From: Marinoscillum sp040218045
GTDB lineage: Bacteria; Bacteroidota; Bacteroidia; Cytophagales; Cyclobacteriaceae
Length of the DNA: 64,000 bases
NCBI GenBank assembly: GCA_040218045.1
Contig: JAVJQA010000049.1
Location: forward strand, 1 to 64,000
Reading direction: 5' to 3'
Shown here: positions 33,165 to 42,451 of the stretch, piece by piece
Numbering within the stretch: position 1 is the stretch's first letter
Layout of the letters: every line of letters starts with the position of its first letter
Notes under the pieces: generated by a model
Told to the model about the DNA's origin: nothing
The model's input: the letters and a program-made list of their open reading frames with translations, nothing else
Database searches by the model: none
Made by a program: the position numbers and the translations under genes

Positions 33165-34105
33165 TGACAAAATCGAATTTTGATCTATACAAAGGGGTGA
33201 TCCCACCTTTGGTTACACCACTAAAAGATACTGATACGCTTGATGAAGCAGGTCTGGAACGGCTCATAGAGCACGTGTTGACTGCTGAGATTTCTGGCGT
33301 TTTCATATTAGGAACTACCGGTGAGTTTAGCCATTTGAGTATAAAGCTCCGGGAAGAGCTTATCGAGAAAACCTGTAAACTCGTCAATGGACGAACGAAG
33401 GTACTCGTGGGAGTAGCCGATACTTCTATAACCGAAAGCGTGAAGCTTGCTCGGAAAGCAGCAGATGCTGGAGCCGAATCGGTTGTAGCAACACCACCTT
33501 ATTATTTTGCTGCATCACAGCCAGAGCTCACTCATTATTTCAATGCATTGGCCAAGCGGCTTCCCTTGCCATTGTTTTTGTACAATATGCCGATCCATAC
33601 CAAAACGGTCGTTGATCCAGCTACTGTCAAAGCTGTGTTTGAGGCCAATGAAAATGTGATCGGATTGAAGGATAGTTCTGCTAATATGAATTACATCCGG
33701 TCAGTTCAGTACCAGATGAAAGGCAAAGATTTTCCAATCTTTTGTGGGCCAGAGGAGATTACAGCAGATGCAGTACTGCTCGGCGGTGCTGGAGGTGTGA
33801 ATGGCGGTGCCAATATGTTCCCTCGTTTGTATGTAGAGCAGTATAAGGCAGCCACTCAGAAGGATTTCGAAAAGCTGGAAGTGTTGCGGAACAAGGTGCT
33901 TGAGATAAGTTCAATGATTTACTCTTTAGGTAAATACGGGTCATCTACTTATCTCCAGGGTTTGAAGTGTGCACTTTCAGTTTTGGGTATATGTGATGAC
34001 TATATGCCTGAGCCATTTTTTAGGTTCGACAAAGATCAGCGAAGGGTTATTGAAGAAAGGCTTCGGCTTTTAAGGATGGAGGAATTTGCTAAGGAATACT
34101 TATAG
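33164..34105 (+). CDS. DapA-family (class I) aldolase/dehydratase, probably for a 2-keto-3-deoxy sugar acid
   Basis: The 313-residue TIM barrel has GTTGEF (about 48-53), Tyr140 in FLYNMPIH and the Schiff-base Lys169 in IGLKDSSANM. These are the DHDPS/N-acetylneuraminate lyase family hallmarks. PUL context points away from lysine synthesis and toward cleavage of a 2-keto-3-deoxy acid derived from galacturonate, rhamnose or galactose. It is translationally coupled to the LacZ-like gene. Which acid it splits cannot be told from the sequence. Confidence 0.87.
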   Translation: MTKSNFDLYKGVIPPLVTPLKDTDTLDEAGLERLIEHVLTAEISGVFILGTTGEFSHLSIKLREELIEKTCKLVNGRTKVLVGVADTSITESVKLARKAADAGAESVVATPPYYFAASQPELTHYFNALAKRLPLPLFLYNMPIHTKTVVDPATVKAVFEANENVIGLKDSSANMNYIRSVQYQMKGKDFPIFCGPEEITADAVLLGGAGGVNGGANMFPRLYVEQYKAATQKDFEKLEVLRNKVLEISSMIYSLGKYGSSTYLQGLKCALSVLGICDDYMPEPFFRFDKDQRRVIEERLRLLRMEEFAKEYL

Positions 34106-34119
34106 ATATTAGCTGGCTC

Positions 34120-34218
34120 GGAAGCAATTGCATTGCTTCCGCATCTTTGATCTTCATTTATAATGAAGTAAAGCATTAAAAATGCTCTTCGAAAGTCAAG
34201 GCGCAATGCAATTGCGCC
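34120..34218. repeat. REP-like array D: four stem-loops, different stem sequence
   Basis: Four perfect stems follow each other, all with 3-nt loops: GGAAGCAAT/ATTGCTTCC (34120-34140), CTTCATT/AATGAAG (34152-34168), AGCATT/AATGCT (34172-34186) and GGCGCAAT/ATTGCGCC (34200-34218). The outer loops TGC and GCA are complementary. The large-small-large plan is that of array B, but the stems share only short words. Confidence 0.8.
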
Positions 34219-34237
34219 CCAACTAAAGTAGGAAGAA

Positions 34238-35710
34238 ATGAACATTTCAATCATTGACTTATCTGTTTTCCTGGTCTACATGCTGGCCATTGTACTGTTC
34301 GGAAGCAGTTTTTATTTTCGGAACAAGGACAGTAGCGCTTACACCACAGGAGGAGGCAAATTGCCATCTTGGGTGGTGGGAATGTCTATTTTTGCAACTT
34401 TTGTTAGTAGTATCAGTTTTTTGGCGATACCTGGTAAAGCCTACCTTTCTGATTGGAATGCATTCGTTTTTAGCCTTTCCATTCCTATAGCTGCCATTAT
34501 GGCCGTTAAGTTTTTTGTGCCGCTATATCGGAGCGTCAATAGTGTGTCGGCATATACTTATCTAGAGCAGCGATTTGGGCTTTGGGCCAGCCGATATGCG
34601 TCGATATGTTATATCCTCACCCAGTTGATGCGTACTGGTTCTATACTCTATTTACTGGTATTGCCGCTCAATTTAATGTTTGGTTGGGATGTGGCCACCA
34701 TTATCATTATCACAGGTCTTGCAGTGATTGTTTACTCCATGCTTGGGGGCATCCAGGCGGTGATCTGGACGGATGCTATTCAGGGCATTGTCTTGATAGG
34801 AGGAGCACTTGCTTGTACTTTGCTCTTGCTGTTTAACATGCCCGAGGGGCCTGGTCAGCTATTTGAGATTGCTGCTTCAAATGATAAATTCAGTTTTGGG
34901 TCATTCAAATTGAGTATTTCCGAATCTACGTTTTGGGTGATGATCATTTATGGTCTGTTCATTAACCTGCAGAACTATGGTATAGATCAAAACTACGTAC
35001 AGCGATACATGTCTGCCCGAACAGATAAAGAAGCCAAGTCTTCGGCTCTTTTTGGTTCATTGCTGTATGTACCTGTTTCGGCCTTGTTCTTTTTTATAGG
35101 GACAGCACTTTATAGTTTTTATTCGGCTCAGCCAGGGTTGCTGCCTGACGATATAGTCAATGATAAAGTGTTTCCTCACTTCATTGTCAACCAGCTCCCG
35201 GTCGGGTTTACCGGATTATTAATAGCAGCGATTTTTGCTGCAGGTATGAGTACCGTGTCTACCAGCATTAATAGTACTGCCACCATTATTCTTACCGATT
35301 ATTATAAAAGGAAATTACCTGACTCTTCAGAAAAGAAGAGTATGAAGGTCTTGTATTTATCATCTCTCATCTTTGGTGTGTTGGGAATCTGTGTGGCCAT
35401 AGCCATGATCAACGTAAAGAGTGCATTGGATACCTGGTGGTCTTTGGCTTCTATTTTCAGCGGTGGGATGCTCGGTCTTTTCCTTCTTGCCTATTTTTCT
35501 AAAAGAGTGACAAGCTTTAGTGCAGCTGTAGGAGTGTGTATAGGCGTACTCGTGGTTTTATGGATGAGCCTGTCCTCGTTGATTCCAGCCGAAAATGGAA
35601 TGGCCATTATTAAAAGTCCGTTTCATACCAACCTGACCATTGTGATCGGAACCACGGTCATCTTTCTTGTAGGTTTTCTGATTTCGAAAAGGATACAGCA
35701 GGATACTTAA
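34238..35710 (+). CDS. Sodium:solute symporter (SSS family), second copy
   Basis: This 490-residue inner-membrane protein has about 13 hydrophobic segments. AYTTGGGKLPSWVVGMSIFATFVSSISFL is the family N-terminal signature, and GMSTVSTSINSTATIILTDYY the conserved sodium-site helix. It belongs to a different branch from the symporter at 27 kb, closer to those for sialic acid and myo-inositol-type solutes. It follows the DapA-family aldolase, so the two may import and split the same sugar acid. Array D separates them. Confidence 0.92.
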   Translation: MNISIIDLSVFLVYMLAIVLFGSSFYFRNKDSSAYTTGGGKLPSWVVGMSIFATFVSSISFLAIPGKAYLSDWNAFVFSLSIPIAAIMAVKFFVPLYRSVNSVSAYTYLEQRFGLWASRYASICYILTQLMRTGSILYLLVLPLNLMFGWDVATIIIITGLAVIVYSMLGGIQAVIWTDAIQGIVLIGGALACTLLLLFNMPEGPGQLFEIAASNDKFSFGSFKLSISESTFWVMIIYGLFINLQNYGIDQNYVQRYMSARTDKEAKSSALFGSLLYVPVSALFFFIGTALYSFYSAQPGLLPDDIVNDKVFPHFIVNQLPVGFTGLLIAAIFAAGMSTVSTSINSTATIILTDYYKRKLPDSSEKKSMKVLYLSSLIFGVLGICVAIAMINVKSALDTWWSLASIFSGGMLGLFLLAYFSKRVTSFSAAVGVCIGVLVVLWMSLSSLIPAENGMAIIKSPFHTNLTIVIGTTVIFLVGFLISKRIQQDT

Positions 35711-35753
35711 GCTAATTCAGCTAAGTAGCTTAGTGTTACCAAAAAATGACGAA

Positions 35754-36725
35754 ATGATGAGAAAATTACTACTTATTGGAATATTGATCCAATCAATATC
35801 AGAGGCCTACTCACAAGTTGAGTTTACCCTTCAATCCTCTGAATTAATACCTCATGACGAAGGGTTCTTTCTAGGTGGAGTGAGCTATGATTTTAATGGT
35901 GACGGGTTGGACGAATTTATTAATGGTTGTCCCGGAGATTTCGATTTTGAAGACTATGAAAGAAGGAATCCAGCCGAAGTTACCTATGACTTGCATACAG
36001 AGTCTGGTGAGCAATTTGGGTTCACCTATAAGAACTGCATGATACTTCCTGTCTGTGAGGCAAAGTATCCTTCAGAGTTAGAACCCGCGCTATCTTCTGG
36101 GTTCATTCAGATGAGACCTCTAATTGATACAACGGATACAGATTTAATGTATAGCTATATATTAAGCCCTGAGATTAGCAACCTGCAGTCTATTACTATG
36201 GAGACTTCCGCTGATGTAAGTATACAGCCCGATCGGAGGTTAATCCCTTACAATATTGAGTATTCCATAGATGGTGGTGAAACATTTGTGCAAGACTATT
36301 ATATCTCTGATGTGGTAGCGGCTCAAGGTGGCTATAGAGTGACCTATGATGCAGAAACCAATGAGGATTTTGCCCAAATACAGTCAGATTCAAAGACAAA
36401 AAATGTAATATTAAGATTTGTTACTAATGTGGATAATTCGAATTTGGGGGCATACAAAGGCCAATATGTGAAGGTTCACAAGATTGTAGTGGTAGCAGAT
36501 TCAGCAATGACTACCTCTGGTGAAATTATTCTTTCAAATGCCCCAACTCTATTGTCAGACCCCATTCTAATACGAAATGGTTATGCCTCAGTTGAAAGTG
36601 GAACAGTAACTGCTTATACCATATCAGGTCAATTTATTGGGAGCGGAGACTCTGTGAAATTAGGAAAAGGACTAAATGTTCTCACAACCAACTCAGGATT
36701 TAGAAAAAAAGTATTTATAAAGTAA
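35754..36725 (+). CDS. Exported protein of unknown function with T9SS-like C-terminus
   Basis: I start at the ATG-ATG pair (35754/35757) because it gives the signal peptide MMRKLLLIGILIQSISEAYSQ; a GTG start 21 bases earlier would add seven residues in front of it. The middle is a predicted beta-sandwich with IEYSIDGGETFVQDYY and NVILRFVTNVDNSN. The end (ASVESGTVTAYTISGQFIG, LGKGLNVL, FRKKVFIK) resembles a short type A T9SS sorting domain. No catalytic motif is seen. It looks like the N-terminal accessory domain of a pectate lyase without the lyase, so glycan binding is a possibility. Confidence 0.6.
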   Translation: MMRKLLLIGILIQSISEAYSQVEFTLQSSELIPHDEGFFLGGVSYDFNGDGLDEFINGCPGDFDFEDYERRNPAEVTYDLHTESGEQFGFTYKNCMILPVCEAKYPSELEPALSSGFIQMRPLIDTTDTDLMYSYILSPEISNLQSITMETSADVSIQPDRRLIPYNIEYSIDGGETFVQDYYISDVVAAQGGYRVTYDAETNEDFAQIQSDSKTKNVILRFVTNVDNSNLGAYKGQYVKVHKIVVVADSAMTTSGEIILSNAPTLLSDPILIRNGYASVESGTVTAYTISGQFIGSGDSVKLGKGLNVLTTNSGFRKKVFIK

Positions 36726-36732
36726 AACCTTA

Positions 36733-37602
36733 GTGATAAAAAATTGCAATGATGGATCTAGTAATGATCCATACTTAAGATTCGATATCAATTTTTGGAA
36801 TTTAAGTGACCTTCCGAGTTTTTCGGAAGGTCCTTTTAATTTACCTCCTTCTGATCAATATCGAATGATTAAGGAAGCCGGCTTCTCCGGAGTTCAGGAT
36901 GGTGATGCACAATTGTGTACAAATAATGGTTTGCGAATTACAGCACAGCATCGTGTAAACAAAATCGGTGATCTGGATCAAAAGATCATTGAATGGAAAT
37001 CTTCTCTCATGGATTGTGCCACTGTGCATGTGGGCTGGGGAATGGAAGATGATGATGAAGCCAATCGACTTGTGGAGTATGTCCTGTCCACTTCTGAAAA
37101 AAACGATTTTCCGATTTATATAGAAACGCATAGAGCTACGATCACCCAGGACATATGGCGAACAGTCCAGATAGTCAAGAGGTTCCCTGAGGTTCGGTTC
37201 AATGGTGATTTTTCACACTGGTATACCGGTTTGGAAATGGTCAATGGGGATTTTGATGAAAAGTTGAGTTTCATCGAGCCGGTTTTATCACGTGTTAGGT
37301 TCATGCATGGCCGGATCGGTAACCCTGGGTGTATTCAGGTTTCTATAGACAGGAGTGACAAATCACCATATGTGGAGCATTTCAAGGAGATGTGGAAGAG
37401 ATCATTTAAGGGGTTTCTGACAAGCGCAGTGCCGGGTGATTTCCTTTGTTTTACACCAGAGTTGCTCTCACCTGAATACTATTATGCACAGGTTGTCAAT
37501 GAATCTGGTCGGGTTTTCGAAAAAAATGATAGGTGGACACAGGCACTTTTACTCTGTGAAATTGCCCGGGAATGTTGGGAAGAAGTAACAATAGGTAAGT
37601 GA
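36733..37602 (+). CDS. Cytoplasmic sugar isomerase/epimerase-like TIM barrel
   Basis: The 289-residue protein starts at GTG and has no signal peptide. It is a xylose-isomerase-like TIM barrel with likely metal ligands in YIETHR, NGDFSHW, FMHGRIG and FTPELL. It begins 7 bases after the previous stop and ends the pectin block, with a terminator downstream. It probably isomerises a sugar or sugar acid from the imported pool. It differs from the Tat-exported TIM barrel at 11 kb in both sequence and location. Confidence 0.8.
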   Translation: MIKNCNDGSSNDPYLRFDINFWNLSDLPSFSEGPFNLPPSDQYRMIKEAGFSGVQDGDAQLCTNNGLRITAQHRVNKIGDLDQKIIEWKSSLMDCATVHVGWGMEDDDEANRLVEYVLSTSEKNDFPIYIETHRATITQDIWRTVQIVKRFPEVRFNGDFSHWYTGLEMVNGDFDEKLSFIEPVLSRVRFMHGRIGNPGCIQVSIDRSDKSPYVEHFKEMWKRSFKGFLTSAVPGDFLCFTPELLSPEYYYAQVVNESGRVFEKNDRWTQALLLCEIARECWEEVTIGK

Positions 37603-37738
37603 AAATCCCTACAACTTAAAATTCAACCAGAAAATACCACCACTCAACGAGTTTGAGCTATTGTGAGGTCTGTTTAAATCTAATTTTACACTTAGATTCA
37701 TTGTGATGTTGGGCACAGCAATGAATCGGTTGGAATTG

Positions 37739-37767
37739 GGTCTGGTTTATTTACACCAGACCTTTTT
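37739..37767 (+). terminator. Intrinsic terminator closing the pectin block
   Basis: GGTCTGGT and ACCAGACC form a perfect 8-bp stem with an 8-base loop, followed directly by TTTTT. It lies 137 bases after the TIM-barrel gene and 57 bases before the kinase start. Confidence 0.85.
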
Positions 37768-37824
37768 ATTTATATAGGTTTCACTTTGAAGTTGATTTCT
37801 CGTTATTGTATGTATTTTAGACAT

Positions 37825-40800
37825 ATGTTATTGCCCGAAATTCCAACTAACGAAAAGAAACGACTGCAATCCCTAAAGTCACTGGACCTGTTAGACTCGC
37901 TTCCTGAAGTTGAATTTGATAATATTACCAAACTAGCATCCCAGATCACCGAAATGCCCATTTCTTTGATCACACTTGTGGATGAGACGCGTCAATGGTT
38001 TAAATCTAAGGTGGGAATGGAAGAGACTGAAACCCCCAGGGATTGGGCGTTTTGTGCCCATGCTATTAATCAACCAGACGAGGCGATGGTTGTTAATGAT
38101 ACTTATAATGATGAGCGGTTTAAGGATAACCCATTGACAGAAGGTAAGCCTTTTATTCGCTTTTATGCTGGGATGCCTTTCAAAGACATGCATGGGAATC
38201 CATTAGGGACGCTTTGTGTGATTGATGACAAGCCCAATGAACTTACAGCGGACAAATTGGAATCGTTGAAAATTCTGGCCAAGCATGTTTCAACACTCAT
38301 CCAACTGCGCACTACCAATTTAAAATTAGCCCAAGGTCAGGAGCAATACCAGCGGAGTAGGGAAAATATAGTAGGGATTATTGAAAATACAGATGATGCT
38401 ATTTGGTCAGTAGATAAAAATTTGAATTTTATAATAATCAATGGTGTCTATTCCAACTTAATTTACCAATTGACGGGTGAGGAGCCTAAGATGGGTCAAA
38501 GTGCCATTGACAGGGGGCATGTAAAGTTTGATGACCTGAAAGAATATTATGACCGTTCGCTCGCAGGAGAGAAATTTGCAGTGGAGTACCAATTGGAAAT
38601 ACACGGTGAAAGAGCTGTATTTAAAAAATATTTTAATCCCATCTTGAATGATAAAGGAGAAATAACCGGAGTTTCGGTATTTGCCAGGCAGATCACTGAA
38701 GAGAAACTTCTCAACGACCGGGCTGAGCGGTATCGTCAGGGACTGCAACTACTCAACAAGATATCATCTAACCGGGACCTTTCAGTTAATGCGAAGATCA
38801 GGGAGGCATTGGAGTTGACCTCTGACTATCTAAAAATGCCCATTGGCTTTTTGTCAAAAATAGACGATGAGAAAGTGACCATGGAGGTGCTCTACGATCA
38901 TTTCAGGCAGACAACCTTCAACGAAGGGATGACCTTTTCATTGCATAATTCTTTTGCGGCATTTGTTTATGAAAAAGGTGAAACACTGGGTTTGAGTAAT
39001 CTTGAAGATTGGTCGTTTAAGGGGTTTACAACGCTCCTTGGTGCAGGAGTGAAGTCCTGTGTGGGAGCCATTGTGCCACTGGAAGATAGTAAATATGGCA
39101 CCATCAACTTTGCATCCACAAACGAAAAACCCTTTGATACGGACGAGACTGATTTCGTAAACCTTCTTGCTGGATGGGTAGGATCAATTTTAGAAAGAGA
39201 GCACTATGAAAACCGCCTGATTGCTGAAAAAGATACCCTCAAAGCCTTTGTGAAATCAGCACCGGCGGCCATTGCCATGTTCAACGAGAAAGTAGAATAC
39301 CTAGCGGCCAGTGTTCAGTGGAACCAGGAATACTTTCTTGATGACAAGGAATTAGTGGGGTTAAGTCATTACGAGGTATTTCCAGAGATCAATGAGGATT
39401 GGAAAAAGGTACATCAAAGTGCCTTGAATGGCGAAGTTATTCGAAGAGAGCGAGATCTGTTCCGGCGGGCTGATGGAGAGAAGCAGTGGATACAATGGGA
39501 GGTACGTCCGTGGTATGACGGACAAGGTAGCATCGGTGGAATCATTATGTTCACAGAAGACGTTACCTATCAGGTCCTTCAGGAGCAGGAACTGAAGATA
39601 GCCCGTGATGAAGCCGAACGCGCCTCACATGCTAAAGACCTTTTCTTGTCTACCATGAGTCATGAAATACGGACTCCAATGAATGCCATTATTGGGATAT
39701 CCAATATTCTGATAGATGATGAACCCAAACCAGAACAATTTGAGAACCTTAAGCTCCTGAAATTCTCCAGTAGCAATCTGCTGACACTTATCAATGATAT
39801 TCTTGATTTCAATAAAATAGAGGCTGGCAAAATGGATCTGGAAGAGATTGATTTTAACTTGAAAGAGGTGGCTTCAAGTGTCTATCAGATACTGCAGTTG
39901 AGAGCCAATGAGAAAGACCTGGTAGTATTCTTTGATTATGATCGCGGACTCCCTGAGTATTTCAAGGGGGATCCTGTTAGGATTACCCAAATTCTCACCA
40001 ATTTATTGAGTAACGCTATCAAGTTTACCGAATCAGGATTTGTGAGAATGGAATTTGCTCAGAAGGAGAAGACGGCTTCTGACGTGACAATATCTGTAAA
40101 AGTAACAGATACGGGAGTTGGTATTCCTACCGATAAATTAACGACCATCTTTGAAAACTTCACGCAGGCCAGTTCGAGTGTCACGCGTAAGTTTGGAGGT
40201 ACAGGCCTGGGCTTATCCATCTGCAAGAAACTATTGAACCTGATGGAATCTGAAATTTATGTGGAAAGCGAAGAGGGTAAAGGCTCAGTCTTCTTTTTTG
40301 ATCTTACTCTGCCCATTGGGGAAGTTAAGTCTCTTGACGCTACCTATGCTGACCTGATCAATATCAATCACAATTCTGGAGCAGAAAGAATCCGACTATT
40401 AATTGCCGAAGACCATGACGGAAATCAAAAAGTACTTTCCAAATTCCTTGATAGATGGGCAATTAAATATGACTTTGCCAATGATGGTGCCGAAGCTGTC
40501 CAGATGGTTCAACAACGCCTTTACAGCATGATTTTAATGGATATCCAAATGCCGGTAATGGATGGGTTTGAATCAGCCCGCCGGATACGTGCACTTGGAG
40601 GCGAAAACTATAAGACCATTCCAATTTTTGCTTTGACAGCATCAGTTCTGTTGGGAGTACAGGAGCAGGTTGTGTCATCAGGTATGAATGGGTATGTTGG
40701 CAAACCTTTCGATCCAGATGATCTTTATGCGAAAATTATGAATAATGCCATAAGGTTGGCAGTAGAACCAGTCATGGAAAATCTTATAGACCAGGATGTG

Positions 40801-41061
40801 ATAGAAAAAATCTGCCTGGGTGATGAGGTTTTTGAGAATTATCTTAAGAATCATCTGTTTGAGCAGTTGAGGTTACATTTCGAAAAGCTAAAAGAATCGA
40901 TCAGCAAGGATGATAAGAAGTCTATGCGCAGCACCTTTTTACACTTAAAAGAGCTTAATAAGAACGGTGCAATCCCGATAATAGATGAATTATATGATGG
41001 TGAAAAGGTGAATAGCGAAGTAATGGCACGAATGGAGGCCATTCTCCTGTCGTTCGATTAG
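37825..41061 (+). CDS. Soluble hybrid histidine kinase (GAF-PAS-GAF-PAS-HisKA-HATPase-REC-HPt-like)
   Basis: No membrane segment is present, so it senses cytoplasmic signals. A GAF domain (about 10-150) is followed by PAS (185-300), a second GAF (320-460) and a second PAS (470-590). The HisKA domain holds phospho-acceptor His613 in STMSHEIRTPMN. The HATPase has NLLSNAIKFT, DTGVGIP and GGTGLGLSI. The receiver domain has Asp906 in LMDIQMPVMDG. The C-terminal 90 residues resemble an HPt domain with HLKEL (His1040), although the usual following glycine is missing. I start at the ATG at 37825; ATG 37810 and TTG 37786 are alternatives. It opens a six-gene phosphorelay group. Confidence 0.9.
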   Translation: MLLPEIPTNEKKRLQSLKSLDLLDSLPEVEFDNITKLASQITEMPISLITLVDETRQWFKSKVGMEETETPRDWAFCAHAINQPDEAMVVNDTYNDERFKDNPLTEGKPFIRFYAGMPFKDMHGNPLGTLCVIDDKPNELTADKLESLKILAKHVSTLIQLRTTNLKLAQGQEQYQRSRENIVGIIENTDDAIWSVDKNLNFIIINGVYSNLIYQLTGEEPKMGQSAIDRGHVKFDDLKEYYDRSLAGEKFAVEYQLEIHGERAVFKKYFNPILNDKGEITGVSVFARQITEEKLLNDRAERYRQGLQLLNKISSNRDLSVNAKIREALELTSDYLKMPIGFLSKIDDEKVTMEVLYDHFRQTTFNEGMTFSLHNSFAAFVYEKGETLGLSNLEDWSFKGFTTLLGAGVKSCVGAIVPLEDSKYGTINFASTNEKPFDTDETDFVNLLAGWVGSILEREHYENRLIAEKDTLKAFVKSAPAAIAMFNEKVEYLAASVQWNQEYFLDDKELVGLSHYEVFPEINEDWKKVHQSALNGEVIRRERDLFRRADGEKQWIQWEVRPWYDGQGSIGGIIMFTEDVTYQVLQEQELKIARDEAERASHAKDLFLSTMSHEIRTPMNAIIGISNILIDDEPKPEQFENLKLLKFSSSNLLTLINDILDFNKIEAGKMDLEEIDFNLKEVASSVYQILQLRANEKDLVVFFDYDRGLPEYFKGDPVRITQILTNLLSNAIKFTESGFVRMEFAQKEKTASDVTISVKVTDTGVGIPTDKLTTIFENFTQASSSVTRKFGGTGLGLSICKKLLNLMESEIYVESEEGKGSVFFFDLTLPIGEVKSLDATYADLININHNSGAERIRLLIAEDHDGNQKVLSKFLDRWAIKYDFANDGAEAVQMVQQRLYSMILMDIQMPVMDGFESARRIRALGGENYKTIPIFALTASVLLGVQEQVVSSGMNGYVGKPFDPDDLYAKIMNNAIRLAVEPVMENLIDQDVIEKICLGDEVFENYLKNHLFEQLRLHFEKLKESISKDDKKSMRSTFLHLKELNKNGAIPIIDELYDGEKVNSEVMARMEAILLSFD

Positions 41062-41197
41062 ATCAACTGGAGAAGTCAATTATTTAACGCCTAAATGTAC
41101 TTGATTAACGAGTGAAAATTGATTTGATACTTATTGGAAATATATTTGATTAGCCAAAAAGCCGTTTTTTACTAACTGAAATCAACCAGCAACCTAA

Positions 41198-42085
41198 ATG
41201 AATAAAGAATTGAATCCTGCATCGCAACTTCTGAGGCCATTTCATTTATGCTGTGCCGCAGGGATTAAGTGTACTTCGGAGGTTAGGGAAACTCCTGCTT
41301 TTCGTCTTTTGGAAGAGTACTTTGAATGGATGTTGACTTATCTGGAGCATGAACGAATTGATAATGAATTTATACCATTTAGAATTGATCACATTTCTGG
41401 TGTATTGAAATTGGCTTTACTAGGCTTTGCCAGAGAAAATGGAATTGTGTTGAATGTAGAGGTTCAGTTTTCATCAAAATTCCTATTAGGGAATCGAATG
41501 CAGGTGTTAGTATCACTTTTGCATATGAGCCATTGCCTTATCGATAACAATAGAAACTCTGATCTTACGATAGTAGTGGACTATGACCCTAAGAGGTCTA
41601 AGTTGTTAGCAATATTTAAGTCGCAGAAGCTTGATTATGCAGACTTTTATTCGCCTTTCGAACTGGAAATTCACCAATCAGAAAATCTGCTAATGGAGTT
41701 TGATTGTTCGGTGATTGATTTTCAAGGTTCAGAGGTTGATGGGGTTTCGATCAGTGAAGTTGAGTTTCCCTACTTGTTCAATATATCTGGAGGTGATCAA
41801 TCAATAGCAGAGGACATTTTTAGGACTATCTTAGAATCCGTGAAACCTGAGGTTGACGAGATGGAAAATGCATTTAATCAAGAGAATTGGGAAATCCTTG
41901 AAAGAATTACGCATAAACTGAAACCGAATTTTATGAGTGTGGAAAGGAAAGACCTCTCTACGATGCTTCAGCAATTGGAACAGCTGGCAATTCAGCAAAG
42001 TAAAGACCAATTTAAAAAGGAGCTGGATATTTTTTTACCACTGGCTAAGCGTGCCTTAAAAGACCTGGATAGATATGAATCATAA
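41198..42085 (+). CDS. Degenerate HATPase-like domain fused to an HPt phosphotransfer domain
   Basis: Residues about 60-175 align by eye with a kinase ATPase domain: GIVLNVEVQFSSKFLLGNRMQVLVSLL mirrors the segment before the N-box. However, the N-box asparagines (SLLHMSHCLID stands there) and the glycine-rich G-boxes are absent. It should not bind ATP in the normal way. Residues about 195-290 form an HPt domain with phospho-accepting His239 in THKLKPNF. It may shuttle phosphate between the hybrid kinase upstream and the receiver proteins downstream. The next gene starts 11 bases before its stop. Confidence 0.7.
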   Translation: MNKELNPASQLLRPFHLCCAAGIKCTSEVRETPAFRLLEEYFEWMLTYLEHERIDNEFIPFRIDHISGVLKLALLGFARENGIVLNVEVQFSSKFLLGNRMQVLVSLLHMSHCLIDNNRNSDLTIVVDYDPKRSKLLAIFKSQKLDYADFYSPFELEIHQSENLLMEFDCSVIDFQGSEVDGVSISEVEFPYLFNISGGDQSIAEDIFRTILESVKPEVDEMENAFNQENWEILERITHKLKPNFMSVERKDLSTMLQQLEQLAIQQSKDQFKKELDIFLPLAKRALKDLDRYES

Positions 42086-42437
42086 AGTACGATGTATAAT
42101 AATTGATGATGATGAGGGAGCGAGAGCTCTCCTAAGAGGGCTTATTGCCGGCCATCCCGATTTACAGATTATCGATGAGTGCAATGGATCAGCATCTGGT
42201 GCAGTGTCCATTGCCAAGCATAAACCAGATCTTATCTTTTTAGATATTAATATGCCTGGACTGGATGGATATGAAATGCTGGAAGTGTTGGACAATTTTC
42301 CCAAAATAATCGTTTATACCGGTAATCGGGAACTTAAATCTGATCTTTTTGGCTCCCTTATAGCTGGCTATTTGTATAAACCGGTAGAAAGCCGTGAATT
42401 CTTTAACACTGTTGTGGATGGAGCTACTAAAAATTAG
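42075..42437 (+). CDS. Single-domain response regulator (REC)
   Basis: The 120-residue protein is only a receiver: acidic pocket IIDDDEG, phospho-acceptor Asp57 in FLDINMPGLDG, Thr in IVYTGN and Lys in LYKPVES. No output domain follows. It overlaps the HPt gene by 11 bases, so the two are likely made together and act as consecutive relay steps. Confidence 0.9.
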   Translation: MNHKVRCIIIDDDEGARALLRGLIAGHPDLQIIDECNGSASGAVSIAKHKPDLIFLDINMPGLDGYEMLEVLDNFPKIIVYTGNRELKSDLFGSLIAGYLYKPVESREFFNTVVDGATKN

Positions 42438-42451
42438 TAGTTTTATCTATA

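Noticed and set aside
33164..34105. Dihydrodipicolinate synthase for lysine biosynthesis
   Set aside because: The fold and Lys169 fit the family, but coupling to a GH2 gene and a symporter favours sugar-acid cleavage.
37786..37824. Earlier TTG and ATG starts of the hybrid kinase
   Set aside because: The extra 13 residues (or 5 from ATG 37810) do not resemble the family N-terminus; MLLPEIPTNEKKRLQSL from 37825 does.
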